The translations under genes and the position numbers were made by a program. Below are positions 6,797-15,495 of a DNA stretch of 15,880 bases, piece by piece. How positions within the stretch are numbered: the first letter of the stretch is position 1; every line of letters begins with the position of its first letter. The notes under the pieces are model-generated. The model did not search any database, was not told the DNA's origin, and saw nothing but the letters and a program-made list of their open reading frames with translations. The DNA is from Tannerella sp. (GTDB lineage: Bacteria > Bacteroidota > Bacteroidia > Bacteroidales > Tannerellaceae), in NCBI GenBank assembly GCA_031279875.1, contig JAITHS010000253.1:1-15880 (forward strand), written 5' to 3'.

Positions 6797-9652
6797 ATGA
6801 TAAAAATAAAAGTTAAAATATTCGGTTTGTTGATGCTTAATGTAAGTCTGATTCAAGTCGCAAAGGCTCAGCAGGATATTGCATTGCCTTTCGCCGCTTT
6901 CTCGAAGAAGAAAATAACAAGTAGCGACGCCATGATAAGCGGAGAATTACTCGAACGTTATCCCACTACCGACTTGCGCAGCGCCTTTTCGGGAATAATA
7001 TCAGGCTTGGAGATTGTTGAAAGCAACGGGCAACCGGGCTTATCGGCAGTTGAAACGACAGGCGATTTGGGTATCACAAAACGGACAACGATGTCGTTGC
7101 GCGGCTATTCGCCTATAATCATAATCGACGGCTTGGAAGCCGATATTTCCGAGATACCGCTCGATCCGGACGAAATAGCCTCAGTTACGGTAGTCAAAGA
7201 CATCATTACTAAAGCCATGTATGGACCGAAAGCAGCAAACGGAATACTTTATATTGTAACTAAACACGGACGCGCGAATGTACGCAAACTGTCGGTCAAT
7301 GCCGAGACGGGTATAAGTGTTGTTGACCGGATGCCCGAATGGGTGTCGGGCGCCGAATACGCTCGCTTGAACAATCAGGCGAGGACAAACAGCGGCTTGA
7401 CGCCATTGTATTCGGAAAGCGACATCACCGCTTACTCCAAAAACGACCCCTACGACCTCTATCATCCGAGTATCAATTTCAGAGATATGATGTTTAAGGA
7501 TTCACGACCATTCACACGAGTAAATGTGTCGGCAGAAGGTGGCAGCGACAGAGTGCAGTATTTCGCGTATCTCGGATACAACGGCGAAGGCGATAATTTC
7601 AAGATCGGCGCCAAGTCGGATTATCACCGCGTCAATGCCCGCTCGAACATAGATATTAATATCACCGACGACTTGAAAGTCGGTTTGGGAATATTCGGCG
7701 GCGTTACCGTTCACAATTCTCCGAATTACTCTAACTCTTTGACTAATTTGGTGGAAATGAACTCGTTGCTCGAAGATATCAACAGGATACCTCCTACGGC
7801 TTTCCCTATCCACGCTTATTATGACGAGATAAACGATGTGCCGTGGTATGGCGTTTCGTCGCTGTACGGAAGCAATCCGTTCGGCAACATGGAATCTTGC
7901 GGCTATTACAACGAATTGACACGTACAAGCGCGGCTAACGTTAATATCGACTACGATTTCGTAAAGTTGATACCCGGATTGAAGTCGCGAACATCAGTCG
8001 CCTTCAATCTGCTCAACCTGACCCGCATCGGCAAAACAAACAATTACACAGCCTACCTTGCAACACCGTCGAAAACTCCGACCGGCGTGGATACAATCCT
8101 GCTGTCGAGAGTTCACGACGGAACCGACAATGCCGACCAGTCTCTAATCTATGACTATTATTATCAACGCATATCTTTTTATGAGGCTTTGACTTACGAA
8201 AAAACCGTCGGCAGCCACGACTTACAACTCGGCCTTACTTATTTTCTGTATAACGGAATAAAAGACGCCGTGCGAGAGCCTGACCGCCAGCAGAATGGCA
8301 TTTTTACCGCTTCCTACGCTTACCAGGGCAAATACTCGGCTCAATTGGCGCTTAATTATGCCGGAACATCAAGTTTCAACAGAAGCAATCGTTACGGCTT
8401 GTTTCCTTCGCTCGGCGTGGGATGGGTCGTTTCAGACGAAAATTCCCTGAAAGACAACGAATTTGTTGATTATCTGAAACTCCGTCTTAGTGCGGGTATC
8501 TTGGGCTATGACGGATTGGCAACAGCATTCTATTACGAAGATCGTTGGAGCTACGGTACGGGTACGGCTTTCGGGCCGCATTCGGCAAATCAGTGGTTCG
8601 GTGCCGATACCGAATCGCCTACCCAGTCGTACCTTAACAGGATCGCTAATCCCGATCTGACTTGGGAAAAGCGCAAGGAATTTGACATCGGCGTCGAAGC
8701 GCTTTTGTTGGACGAAAAACTGTATCTTGAACTGAATTACTATAATAATACTCGCGACGGAATTATCTCGAAGTTGGCTAATGAAATACCGTATCTGACA
8801 GGCCTTTATTACACAAGTTCATCTACGGCCGACGCCAATCCGTGGTATAACTACAACAAATATCGCTATACCGGCGCCGAATTGACTTTGCAGTATTCCG
8901 ACAACAAAGGTCTTTTGAAATATTCTTTCGGAGTTAATGCCAACGTGCGCGGCAGCAAAGTTATTAAACTTGACGAGCCAAACTATCGCGAGGATTATTT
9001 GTCGAAAGTAGGGCAATCGGTAAATGCCATCAAGGGTTATACTTATCTTGGAAAATATTTGAGCGACGACGAAGCGCAGTCGGCAGTGCAGAATTTCGAC
9101 CAACAATTATTTGCCGGAGATCTTAAATATGAGGACAAAAACAACGACGGCGTCATTGATGCCAACGATCAGAGTTTCATCGGCAATTCAAGTCCGCGAT
9201 TGATTTACGGTCTGAATTTCAAAATCGGTTACGGAAGATTTGAATTATATGCACTCGGCACAGGGCGTGCGTTTTATGATATTGCCCTCAATAACAGATA
9301 TTTTCAAGGCAGTTCTGCCGGCGACGATACTTATTCGGCATTCATACGCGACAATGTGGGCGACAAATTTCCGCGATTGACATACAACCGAGTGAGCAAT
9401 AACTTTCAGATGTCAAAGTTCTGGTTGGGTAACGGAAATTACTTCAAACTTCAGAACGTTGAACTCGCCTACAACATTTATCCCAAGAAAGGTTTATTTT
9501 CTAATCTCGGCAATATCAAATTATATTTGAGGGGAGCCAATCTGTTGACCTTTTCTGCTCTTAAAGACGTTGATCCGGAGGCGATCAATTCCGGCATCAG
9601 TGTTTATCCGTTGTTCCGTACATTTACGGCTGGTTTTAATGTAAACTTCTAA
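6797..9652 (+). CDS. SusC-like TonB-dependent transporter 2, short N-terminus
   Basis: This is a second SusC-family outer-membrane transporter, paired with the next SusD gene. The ATG at 6797 gives a clean signal peptide (MIKIKVKIFGLLML ... AKA, cut near residue 25; 951 residues). An ATG at 6773 would overlap the SusD1 stop and add eight residues. Unlike SusC1, the mature protein goes straight into the plug: there is no STN domain, no carboxypeptidase-like domain and no GYG box. Plug features are SLRGYSPIIIIDGLEADISEI, VTVVKDIITKAMYGPKAANGILYIVTK, then a barrel with SLGVGWVVSDE, NPDLTWEKRKEFDIGVEA and a terminal phenylalanine. A calcium-type loop DKNNDGVIDAND lies near 9134-9169, usual for the family. 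The preceding gene ends directly before it, so there is no room for a lost N-terminal domain; the short form looks native. It should transport without signalling to FecR. Confidence 0.95.
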   Translation: MIKIKVKIFGLLMLNVSLIQVAKAQQDIALPFAAFSKKKITSSDAMISGELLERYPTTDLRSAFSGIISGLEIVESNGQPGLSAVETTGDLGITKRTTMSLRGYSPIIIIDGLEADISEIPLDPDEIASVTVVKDIITKAMYGPKAANGILYIVTKHGRANVRKLSVNAETGISVVDRMPEWVSGAEYARLNNQARTNSGLTPLYSESDITAYSKNDPYDLYHPSINFRDMMFKDSRPFTRVNVSAEGGSDRVQYFAYLGYNGEGDNFKIGAKSDYHRVNARSNIDINITDDLKVGLGIFGGVTVHNSPNYSNSLTNLVEMNSLLEDINRIPPTAFPIHAYYDEINDVPWYGVSSLYGSNPFGNMESCGYYNELTRTSAANVNIDYDFVKLIPGLKSRTSVAFNLLNLTRIGKTNNYTAYLATPSKTPTGVDTILLSRVHDGTDNADQSLIYDYYYQRISFYEALTYEKTVGSHDLQLGLTYFLYNGIKDAVREPDRQQNGIFTASYAYQGKYSAQLALNYAGTSSFNRSNRYGLFPSLGVGWVVSDENSLKDNEFVDYLKLRLSAGILGYDGLATAFYYEDRWSYGTGTAFGPHSANQWFGADTESPTQSYLNRIANPDLTWEKRKEFDIGVEALLLDEKLYLELNYYNNTRDGIISKLANEIPYLTGLYYTSSSTADANPWYNYNKYRYTGAELTLQYSDNKGLLKYSFGVNANVRGSKVIKLDEPNYREDYLSKVGQSVNAIKGYTYLGKYLSDDEAQSAVQNFDQQLFAGDLKYEDKNNDGVIDANDQSFIGNSSPRLIYGLNFKIGYGRFELYALGTGRAFYDIALNNRYFQGSSAGDDTYSAFIRDNVGDKFPRLTYNRVSNNFQMSKFWLGNGNYFKLQNVELAYNIYPKKGLFSNLGNIKLYLRGANLLTFSALKDVDPEAINSGISVYPLFRTFTAGFNVNF

Positions 9653-9658
9653 AACGAT

Positions 9659-11455
9659 ATGAATAAAGTAATCGGTTTTTTCTTTTCTATAATATTTTTC
9701 TTTTCTTGCGACGATTTCATGGATCCGTATCCTAACGGCGGATATTCTACGGAAGATATATGGGAATATCAAAACATCGTGCAAGGCTTGATAGGACAGG
9801 CATACAGGTTTATGCCGACAAATTACAACACTAATGAGGGAGCATACCTCGACGGCGCTACCGACGATGCTGTGATTACAAGTACTACTAATGCAATCCG
9901 TCGTTTGGCCGTTGGCGCGCTGCCGAGTTCGGCCGATCCGTTCGATTCTTCATGGCAGCGCGATTACAATGCCATCTACTCCGTGAACCTGTTTTTGAAA
10001 GACAGAAAAGGTTATAACACGCGCTTTCTTGTTGATGAACATCTTAATAGCCTTGTTCGTAATCGTCTGCAAGGCGAAGCGTTTGCTTTGAGGGCATGGT
10101 TTTTGTGGGATTTGTTGCAAAAATTCGGAGGACGAGGTACCGACGGTAACATGCTGGGCGTACCTGTTCTATTGGAACCTGTTGAAATAGAAGCCGCCAA
10201 AGACCTTGTGCGTAACAGCTATGATGATTGCGTTAAGAGGATTATCGCCGACTGCGATTCGGCTTACAAATACCTGCCAATCGCCAATCGCGATTTTCTT
10301 GTAACTAATGTTATCGACAAGGCTTATGCCGGTTCGCGATATTGGGGACGTTTCGACGGTATAACAACTGTTGCACTTAAAGCTATCGTCTATCTGACAT
10401 GGGCAAGCCCGCGATTTAATCCTTCCAACGATGTATCGCGCTGGGATTCGGCGGCGGTGAACGCGAAAAAAGTCATTGATTTCAAACTGACGGTCGATAA
10501 TGTTACTAACGGCTTCAATCCTGCAAATGCCGTAAACTGGTTTAACCCCAATTTCCCCGGCATAGTGTTCGGTTCCCGTTACGTTAATGCCAACGATGCT
10601 ATGGAAAGGTTGTTTTATCCGGGTGGTTTTCAGGGTAATGGCGTCATTGGCGCGACACAGGATTTGGTGGACGCCTTTCCGATGAAAAACGGTTATCCTA
10701 AAGAACATCCGCTTGGCGCCGAACTTTACAATCCGCAAGACCCGTATGCCAACAGAGATCCGCGTTTCTACAGCATAATATTCCATAACAATGCTAATGC
10801 GGTTAGAAGCACAGGTACGGGCGCGGGACAAACTATGTACACGTTTGAAAACTGGGATGGCGGCAAAGATGCGCCCGGTCCTATCGACAACAGCAGGACG
10901 AATTATCATATCAAGAAATTCGTTTTTATGGGTTTAAACTGGTCGGATAACAGTCCTAACAGGCAGCCTCATTCAAAGTTTTATATTCGTTGGGCGCATA
11001 TGTGCCTTGCTTTTGCCGAAGCCGCTAATCAGGTGGCAGGGCCTACTGATGATGCCCGCTACGGATTGTCGGCAAAATCGGCGATAGCTTATTTGAGGAA
11101 GCGGAAAACTTACGACGGAACTAACGGTTTCACCACAGATCCGTATCTTGACGAAATTGCTGCCGCCGGAAAGGTTGCTTTCAACGATTTTGTGAAAAAC
11201 GAAAGGCGTATCGAAACGTGTTTCGAGGGAATAAGATTTTTCGATCTCCGGCGCTGGACTACTTCGGTTGACGAACTCAACAGACCTGTGCGAAGAGCGA
11301 AAATAATTAAAAATGCCGACAATAGTTTTGAATACGACCTTGATGTCGAGGTCGAAAAACGTGTTTTTCCGTCGGCTTATCTACCCATTCCATACAATGA
11401 AATGTTGCGAACGAATAATCTTGTCCAAAACGAAGGATGGGATAGTTGGAAATAA
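9659..11455 (+). CDS. SusD/RagB-like surface lipoprotein 2
   Basis: This is the lipoprotein partner of SusC2, starting 6 bp after it. The 598-residue protein has a short, very phenylalanine-rich lipoprotein signal (FFFSIIFFFSC) with the likely lipidated cysteine at residue 17 and an acidic DDFMD directly after, as in surface-exposed lipoproteins. Family signs in order: GEAFALRAWFLWDLLQKFGG (first TPR-like helices), a motif ATQDLVDAFPMKNGYP, NRDPRFYSIIFHNN, RWAHMCLAFAEAANQVAG, VKNERRIETCFEGIRFFDLRRW, and the C-terminal AYLPIPYNEMLRTN with QNEGW. It is clearly divergent from SusD1, so the two pairs probably bind different ligands or different parts of one ligand. No defect was seen. Confidence 0.95.
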   Translation: MNKVIGFFFSIIFFFSCDDFMDPYPNGGYSTEDIWEYQNIVQGLIGQAYRFMPTNYNTNEGAYLDGATDDAVITSTTNAIRRLAVGALPSSADPFDSSWQRDYNAIYSVNLFLKDRKGYNTRFLVDEHLNSLVRNRLQGEAFALRAWFLWDLLQKFGGRGTDGNMLGVPVLLEPVEIEAAKDLVRNSYDDCVKRIIADCDSAYKYLPIANRDFLVTNVIDKAYAGSRYWGRFDGITTVALKAIVYLTWASPRFNPSNDVSRWDSAAVNAKKVIDFKLTVDNVTNGFNPANAVNWFNPNFPGIVFGSRYVNANDAMERLFYPGGFQGNGVIGATQDLVDAFPMKNGYPKEHPLGAELYNPQDPYANRDPRFYSIIFHNNANAVRSTGTGAGQTMYTFENWDGGKDAPGPIDNSRTNYHIKKFVFMGLNWSDNSPNRQPHSKFYIRWAHMCLAFAEAANQVAGPTDDARYGLSAKSAIAYLRKRKTYDGTNGFTTDPYLDEIAAAGKVAFNDFVKNERRIETCFEGIRFFDLRRWTTSVDELNRPVRRAKIIKNADNSFEYDLDVEVEKRVFPSAYLPIPYNEMLRTNNLVQNEGWDSWK

Positions 11456-11471
11456 TTAATATATTTAGATC

Positions 11472-12359
11472 ATGAATAAAAAATCAAGTTTAATAATAAG
11501 TGCTTTCATCTTGCTGTCGTCATGTTACGAAGATTATGTTCGTGATTATGACTATGATGCGGTATATTTTACTTATCAAACCGATGTCCGTACTTTTGTG
11601 GTAGGCGAGGGGATGAGTATCAAAGTAGGCGTGGCTCTGGGAGGAGTGCTGGAAAACGGGCGCGACAGGACGGTGAATTATGCCGTTGACAACAGTCTGA
11701 TTACGGACACAAAGCTGTCGCCTTTGCCGCCCAATTTTTACAATGCCGACAATGCTTCCAAGTTTACTATCAAAAAAGGCGACCATGCCGGTGTGGTAAC
11801 AATAAAGGCCGATTCGGCGGCTTTTTTATCCGATGCTGCCGTTACATTGAACGCCAACTACGCGCTGGCGCTGCGAATAACCGATGCCGATGCCGATACC
11901 GTGCCGATGTCGAAAAATTATACCGTAATAGGCTTAAAATACGAGAATATGCTGTTCGGACATTACTGGCACGGCGGGCAGACAACCGTCGTCGATAAGA
12001 ACGGGCAGACGATACGTACGGTCGATTATTTCACGACTATACCGTCGCCCGACGTTACGGTATTGAATCTTACTACCGTAGCGCCTCATTCGCTTGTTAC
12101 AAATAAAATAAGTAACGGCGCCGGTTCGTTCATCTTGACATTGGGCGCTAACGGAACGATTACAGTATCGAAAGCGCCCGGTTCTTCGGTCGATGTCCGC
12201 GCCGACGGAGAATCGTTTTTCAACAAGGCCGTGAAGCTTCAGGACAGAAAAATCTTTTTGAAATATAAGTACGAAAATTCCGACGGCACCGTTTCGCACG
12301 CTACCGATACTCTCACTTTCCGCAACCGAATACGCGACGGAGTAAATGAATGGCAATGA
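11472..12359 (+). CDS. BT_3987-like (DUF1735) surface lipoprotein
   Basis: This is a likely auxiliary surface glycan-binding or scaffold lipoprotein of the uptake system. The 295-residue protein has a lipoprotein signal ending LLSSC (cysteine 18) followed by YEDYVRDYDYD. Residues about 30-155 match the DUF1735 / BT_3987 N-terminal pattern: VYFTYQ, R.FVVGEG, VALGG..ENGRDRTVNYAVD, LPPNFYN, and FTIKKGDHAGVVTIKAD. The C-terminal part begins at YENMLFGHYWHGGQT, similar in style to the second domain found in such proteins (DUF4361-like), but this second assignment is less certain. It sits 16 bp after SusD2, the usual place for surface glycan-binding proteins in these operons. No catalytic motif is visible. 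Confidence 0.82.
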   Translation: MNKKSSLIISAFILLSSCYEDYVRDYDYDAVYFTYQTDVRTFVVGEGMSIKVGVALGGVLENGRDRTVNYAVDNSLITDTKLSPLPPNFYNADNASKFTIKKGDHAGVVTIKADSAAFLSDAAVTLNANYALALRITDADADTVPMSKNYTVIGLKYENMLFGHYWHGGQTTVVDKNGQTIRTVDYFTTIPSPDVTVLNLTTVAPHSLVTNKISNGAGSFILTLGANGTITVSKAPGSSVDVRADGESFFNKAVKLQDRKIFLKYKYENSDGTVSHATDTLTFRNRIRDGVNEWQ

Positions 12360-12383
12360 TAAAGAATACTAATTATAAATAAT

Positions 12384-13658
12384 ATGAATCGCAGGCAATT
12401 TATAATAAATGCGGGGACAATGTCGGTTATGGCCGCTATGATGCAGGTAATTTCCTGCAAAAACAAGCGAAAACCTCATATTCTTGTCGTCTCAGGCTGG
12501 CAAGATGTTAATATCGGCGATATTGCCCATACTCCCGGACTGTTACATGTTCTGGAGGCCGGTTTTCCCGATGCTACGATTACCTTGTGGAAATGTAGCA
12601 AGAGCGAGCCGGTAGAGGAACTTTTGCATAGAAATTTCCCCAAGATAAAAATAATTTTCGGACAGCCTAATAAAGAAAGTTATGAGAAGAACGAAGATTT
12701 GAAGCGGGCAGTCGAAGATGCCGATATTTTTGTTCACGGGTCGGGGCCTTCGGTCGTTGCTGCCGGTCATTTGCAGTTTTGGTGGGAAACGACAGGTAAG
12801 CCTTTCGGTATTTACGGAACGACAATTGAAAATATTTCCGACCAACTATCGACGCTGCTTCAGCAGGCGTCCTTTATTTTTACTCGTGAAACCGCCTCTA
12901 TCGAACGCTTGAGAAGTGCCGGAATCACGGGGCAACACATTAGGTTCGCTCCCGATGCAACTTTCGATCTCGACATTAGCGACGATGCCAAAGCCTTAGA
13001 TTTCATGCGGAAAAATAACCTTGAAGAAGGGAAGTTTATATGTGTCATACCTCGTTTGCGCAAGACACCATACTGGCAAATACGCAAAAAGCATAATTAC
13101 ACTCAAGAATATATTGAGCAATGGACTGCATTAAACGACAAGTGGAAGGAGGACGATCATGCAAAGGCGCGTCATGCAATCGTCACGTGGGTAAGAAACA
13201 CGGGAATGAAAGTCGTTTTGTGTCCTGAAATGACTTATGAAACCGGCCTTTTCGATGAATTATTGTATAATCCTCTCCCCGACGACGTTAAGCCGAATGT
13301 AGTCAAGCACGATGATTATTGGATGCCCGACGAGGCTATGTCGCTTTATGCCCGAATGTATGCATTGCTGAGTTTTGAATGTCATTCGCCTATAATGGCT
13401 TTGCGTCGTGGTCGGCCGGCTTTCTATTTGCGGCATCCGCAGGATACGATAAAGGGTCAGATGTATTACGATCTCGGCTTATCGGATTGGGTATTCGAGA
13501 TTGAAGAACGTACAGGCGAAGATATATCCGCCCGCCTGATGGAAGTTTATTCCGATTATGATAGGGCGAACGCTAAAATCGCCTCGGCGATGAAAGAAGT
13601 TGCCGACTGCTATGCCAAAGCAAACGGCATCGTTCGCGATGTGTTGATAAACCAATAA
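12384..13658 (+). CDS. Exported polysaccharide pyruvyl transferase-fold protein
   Basis: The body of this 424-residue protein matches the polysaccharide pyruvyl transferase family, whose cytoplasmic members move pyruvate from phosphoenolpyruvate onto glycan sugars as a ketal. Visible family signs: an N-terminal strand and loop with NIGDIAHTPG (about 43-52), HGSGPSVV (118-125), FGIYGTTIE (141-149), FTRETAS (166-172), RFAPDATFD (187-195), and ECHSPIMALRRGRPAFYL (332-349) with the family-type histidine 334. The N-terminus MNRRQFIINAG fits a twin-arginine signal, followed by a hydrophobic stretch and VISC (cysteine 25), a possible lipobox. So it is probably exported, which is odd because PEP is cytoplasmic; the true reaction may differ. 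It lies 24 bp after the lipoprotein and 16 bp before the flavoprotein. Fold assignment is good; activity is unknown. Confidence 0.85.
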   Translation: MNRRQFIINAGTMSVMAAMMQVISCKNKRKPHILVVSGWQDVNIGDIAHTPGLLHVLEAGFPDATITLWKCSKSEPVEELLHRNFPKIKIIFGQPNKESYEKNEDLKRAVEDADIFVHGSGPSVVAAGHLQFWWETTGKPFGIYGTTIENISDQLSTLLQQASFIFTRETASIERLRSAGITGQHIRFAPDATFDLDISDDAKALDFMRKNNLEEGKFICVIPRLRKTPYWQIRKKHNYTQEYIEQWTALNDKWKEDDHAKARHAIVTWVRNTGMKVVLCPEMTYETGLFDELLYNPLPDDVKPNVVKHDDYWMPDEAMSLYARMYALLSFECHSPIMALRRGRPAFYLRHPQDTIKGQMYYDLGLSDWVFEIEERTGEDISARLMEVYSDYDRANAKIASAMKEVADCYAKANGIVRDVLINQ

Positions 13659-13674
13659 GATTAGATATGACTCT

Positions 13675-15492
13675 ATGAACAGAAAATTATTTTTAATGAT
13701 GTGTGCAGCCGTTATGTTTTCGGCAATCACTGTTTATGCGCAAAGCAATAAAACAATTTTGGTTGAAGCCGAAAGTTTTGCCGACCATGGCGGCTGGGTG
13801 CTTGATCAGCAGTTTATGGACCAGATGGGGTCGCCGTTCCTGATGGCGCACGGTCTCGGACAACCCGTCAAAGATGCTTCAACGCAGGTAGAGATAAAGA
13901 AAAAAGGCCTCTGGCATGTTTACGCACGGACATGGAACTGGTGCGCGCCATGGAAAACGAAAGAAAAACCGGGGCGATTCAAAATATCGGTAAACGGCGA
14001 AACGCTGTCTAACGAATTAGGTCTTGGCGACCGCTGGGGCTGGGAATATGCCGGAAGTGTAGAAATAAAAGATAAAACGGTATCGTTGTCGTTGCACGAC
14101 TTGACCGGATTCAACGGACGTTGTGATGCCATACTTTTGACTATGGATAAAGAGATGAAGACGCCCGACAGCGAGCCGGAACTATCTCAATTCCGAAAAA
14201 AAGCGCTTGGCTATCCCGATAAACCTGCCGACGGCGGAACTTACGACCTTGTTGTCGTAGGCGCCGGAACAGCAGGATTGAGTGCGGCCATCAAAGCGGC
14301 TCGCGAAGGATTGAAAGTAGCATTGGTTCATGACCGCCCTGTGCCGGGGGGCAACAATAGTGTGGAAGTCAAAATTGTTGCCAGCGGCGAACTCGGCATG
14401 GCGCCATACCCGCGTCTTGGCGATGTTATCAAAGAAATAAAGAACGTGTACGCTCATCCCGCAAAGGTTGATAAGATGATTGCGGATGAGAAAAATCTCT
14501 CGTTTTTCCCTAATCAACATGTCTGTTCGCTTGTAATGAACGGTGATAAAATTGCTTCGGCAGTAGCGACCAATATTGAAAACGGTCGTGAAATGGTTTT
14601 TCATGGCCAATTGTTTATCGATTGTACCGGCGACGGGAACGTCGGTTATCTTGCCGGTGCCGAATATCGCGTCGGTCGCGAGATGCGTGCCGAGTCGCGC
14701 GAGACGCTTGCTCCCGACCGTCCCGACAACATCGTTCTCGGAACATCACTCACGTGGCGAAGCAAGGAAGAAAAACAACCGGTCGCTTTCCCCGAACTTG
14801 AATGGGCAATACAATTCAACGACGAATCGTGCGAAAAAGTATTCAACGGCTGCAACTGGTGGGAAACAGGCTTCCGGTACGACCAAGTCAACGAAGCCGA
14901 ATACATCCGCGATTATCTTTTGCGTGCGATATACGGCAACTGGGCATTTCTGAAAAACAAAAGCCAATTCGTCAACGAATACACCAACCGCCGTTTGGAG
15001 TCGATATTTTATATTGCCGGAAAACGCGAATCACGCCGTCTGATGGGCGACATCATGCTCAAACAACAAGATACGGAAGGCGATTATATCAAATATAACG
15101 ATGCTTTTGTAACTTGTACTTATAATCTTGACCAACATTTCCCAACACCTAAAAACTCGTTTTTCTTCCCCGGCGAAGAGTTTATATCCACAATGAAACA
15201 CTACTTCAACGATTTGGGCACACCTCGCCGCTATCTTCGTGACGACCAAGTCATACCGCCTTACAGGATACCTTACCGCTGCCTCTACTCAAAGAATATA
15301 GACAATCTTTTTATGGCAGGCCGTAACATCAGCGTTTCGCATATTGTGCTGTCGTCGTGTCGCGTACAAGGCACTACCGGCATGATGGGCGAATTGGTCG
15401 CTATAGCGGCGGCTTTGTGCAAAAAACACGACTGCTCCCCCCGCGAAGTATATCAAAAACATCTGCCTGAACTGGCGGATAAAATCAAGTGA
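13675..15492 (+). CDS. Secreted FAD-dependent oxidoreductase with N-terminal beta-rich module
   Basis: This is a predicted periplasmic or surface flavoenzyme of the FAD_oxidored type. The 605-residue protein has a signal peptide (1-22, ending VYA before QSNK). Residues about 28-157 form a beta-rich module with VEAESF, GGWVLDQQFMDQMGSP, AHGLGQPV, GLWHVYARTW and HDLTGFNGRCDAILLT, a combination I know from a large Bacteroidota/Planctomycetes family sometimes mislabelled 'xanthan lyase' through its golvesin/Xly-like domain; this suggests sugar binding but is unproven. The FAD-binding Rossmann motif is VVVGAGTAGLSAA (193-205), followed by PGGNNS, then FIDCTGDGN, and the C-terminal NLFMAGRNIS with the closing GTTGMMGELVA helix. 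The start at 13675 follows the previous stop by 16 bp. It is the last gene of the operon. The substrate is unknown; oxidation of a sugar is inferred from context only. Confidence 0.9.
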   Translation: MNRKLFLMMCAAVMFSAITVYAQSNKTILVEAESFADHGGWVLDQQFMDQMGSPFLMAHGLGQPVKDASTQVEIKKKGLWHVYARTWNWCAPWKTKEKPGRFKISVNGETLSNELGLGDRWGWEYAGSVEIKDKTVSLSLHDLTGFNGRCDAILLTMDKEMKTPDSEPELSQFRKKALGYPDKPADGGTYDLVVVGAGTAGLSAAIKAAREGLKVALVHDRPVPGGNNSVEVKIVASGELGMAPYPRLGDVIKEIKNVYAHPAKVDKMIADEKNLSFFPNQHVCSLVMNGDKIASAVATNIENGREMVFHGQLFIDCTGDGNVGYLAGAEYRVGREMRAESRETLAPDRPDNIVLGTSLTWRSKEEKQPVAFPELEWAIQFNDESCEKVFNGCNWWETGFRYDQVNEAEYIRDYLLRAIYGNWAFLKNKSQFVNEYTNRRLESIFYIAGKRESRRLMGDIMLKQQDTEGDYIKYNDAFVTCTYNLDQHFPTPKNSFFFPGEEFISTMKHYFNDLGTPRRYLRDDQVIPPYRIPYRCLYSKNIDNLFMAGRNISVSHIVLSSCRVQGTTGMMGELVAIAAALCKKHDCSPREVYQKHLPELADKIK

Positions 15493-15495
15493 TTT

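Noticed and set aside
6797..9652. SusC2 as a truncated pseudogene missing its N-terminal domains.
   Set aside because: It has its own signal peptide, an intact plug and barrel with a terminal phenylalanine, and no leftover domain fragments upstream.
10169..10909. Minus-strand 246-residue open frame inside the second SusD gene.
   Set aside because: It lies fully within a strongly supported SusD gene, has no recognisable domain, and is a codon-bias shadow.
13675..15492. Calling the last gene a xanthan lyase.
   Set aside because: The catalytic part is a FAD-binding oxidoreductase with a clear Rossmann motif and no polysaccharide lyase fold; only the N-terminal module recalls that label.
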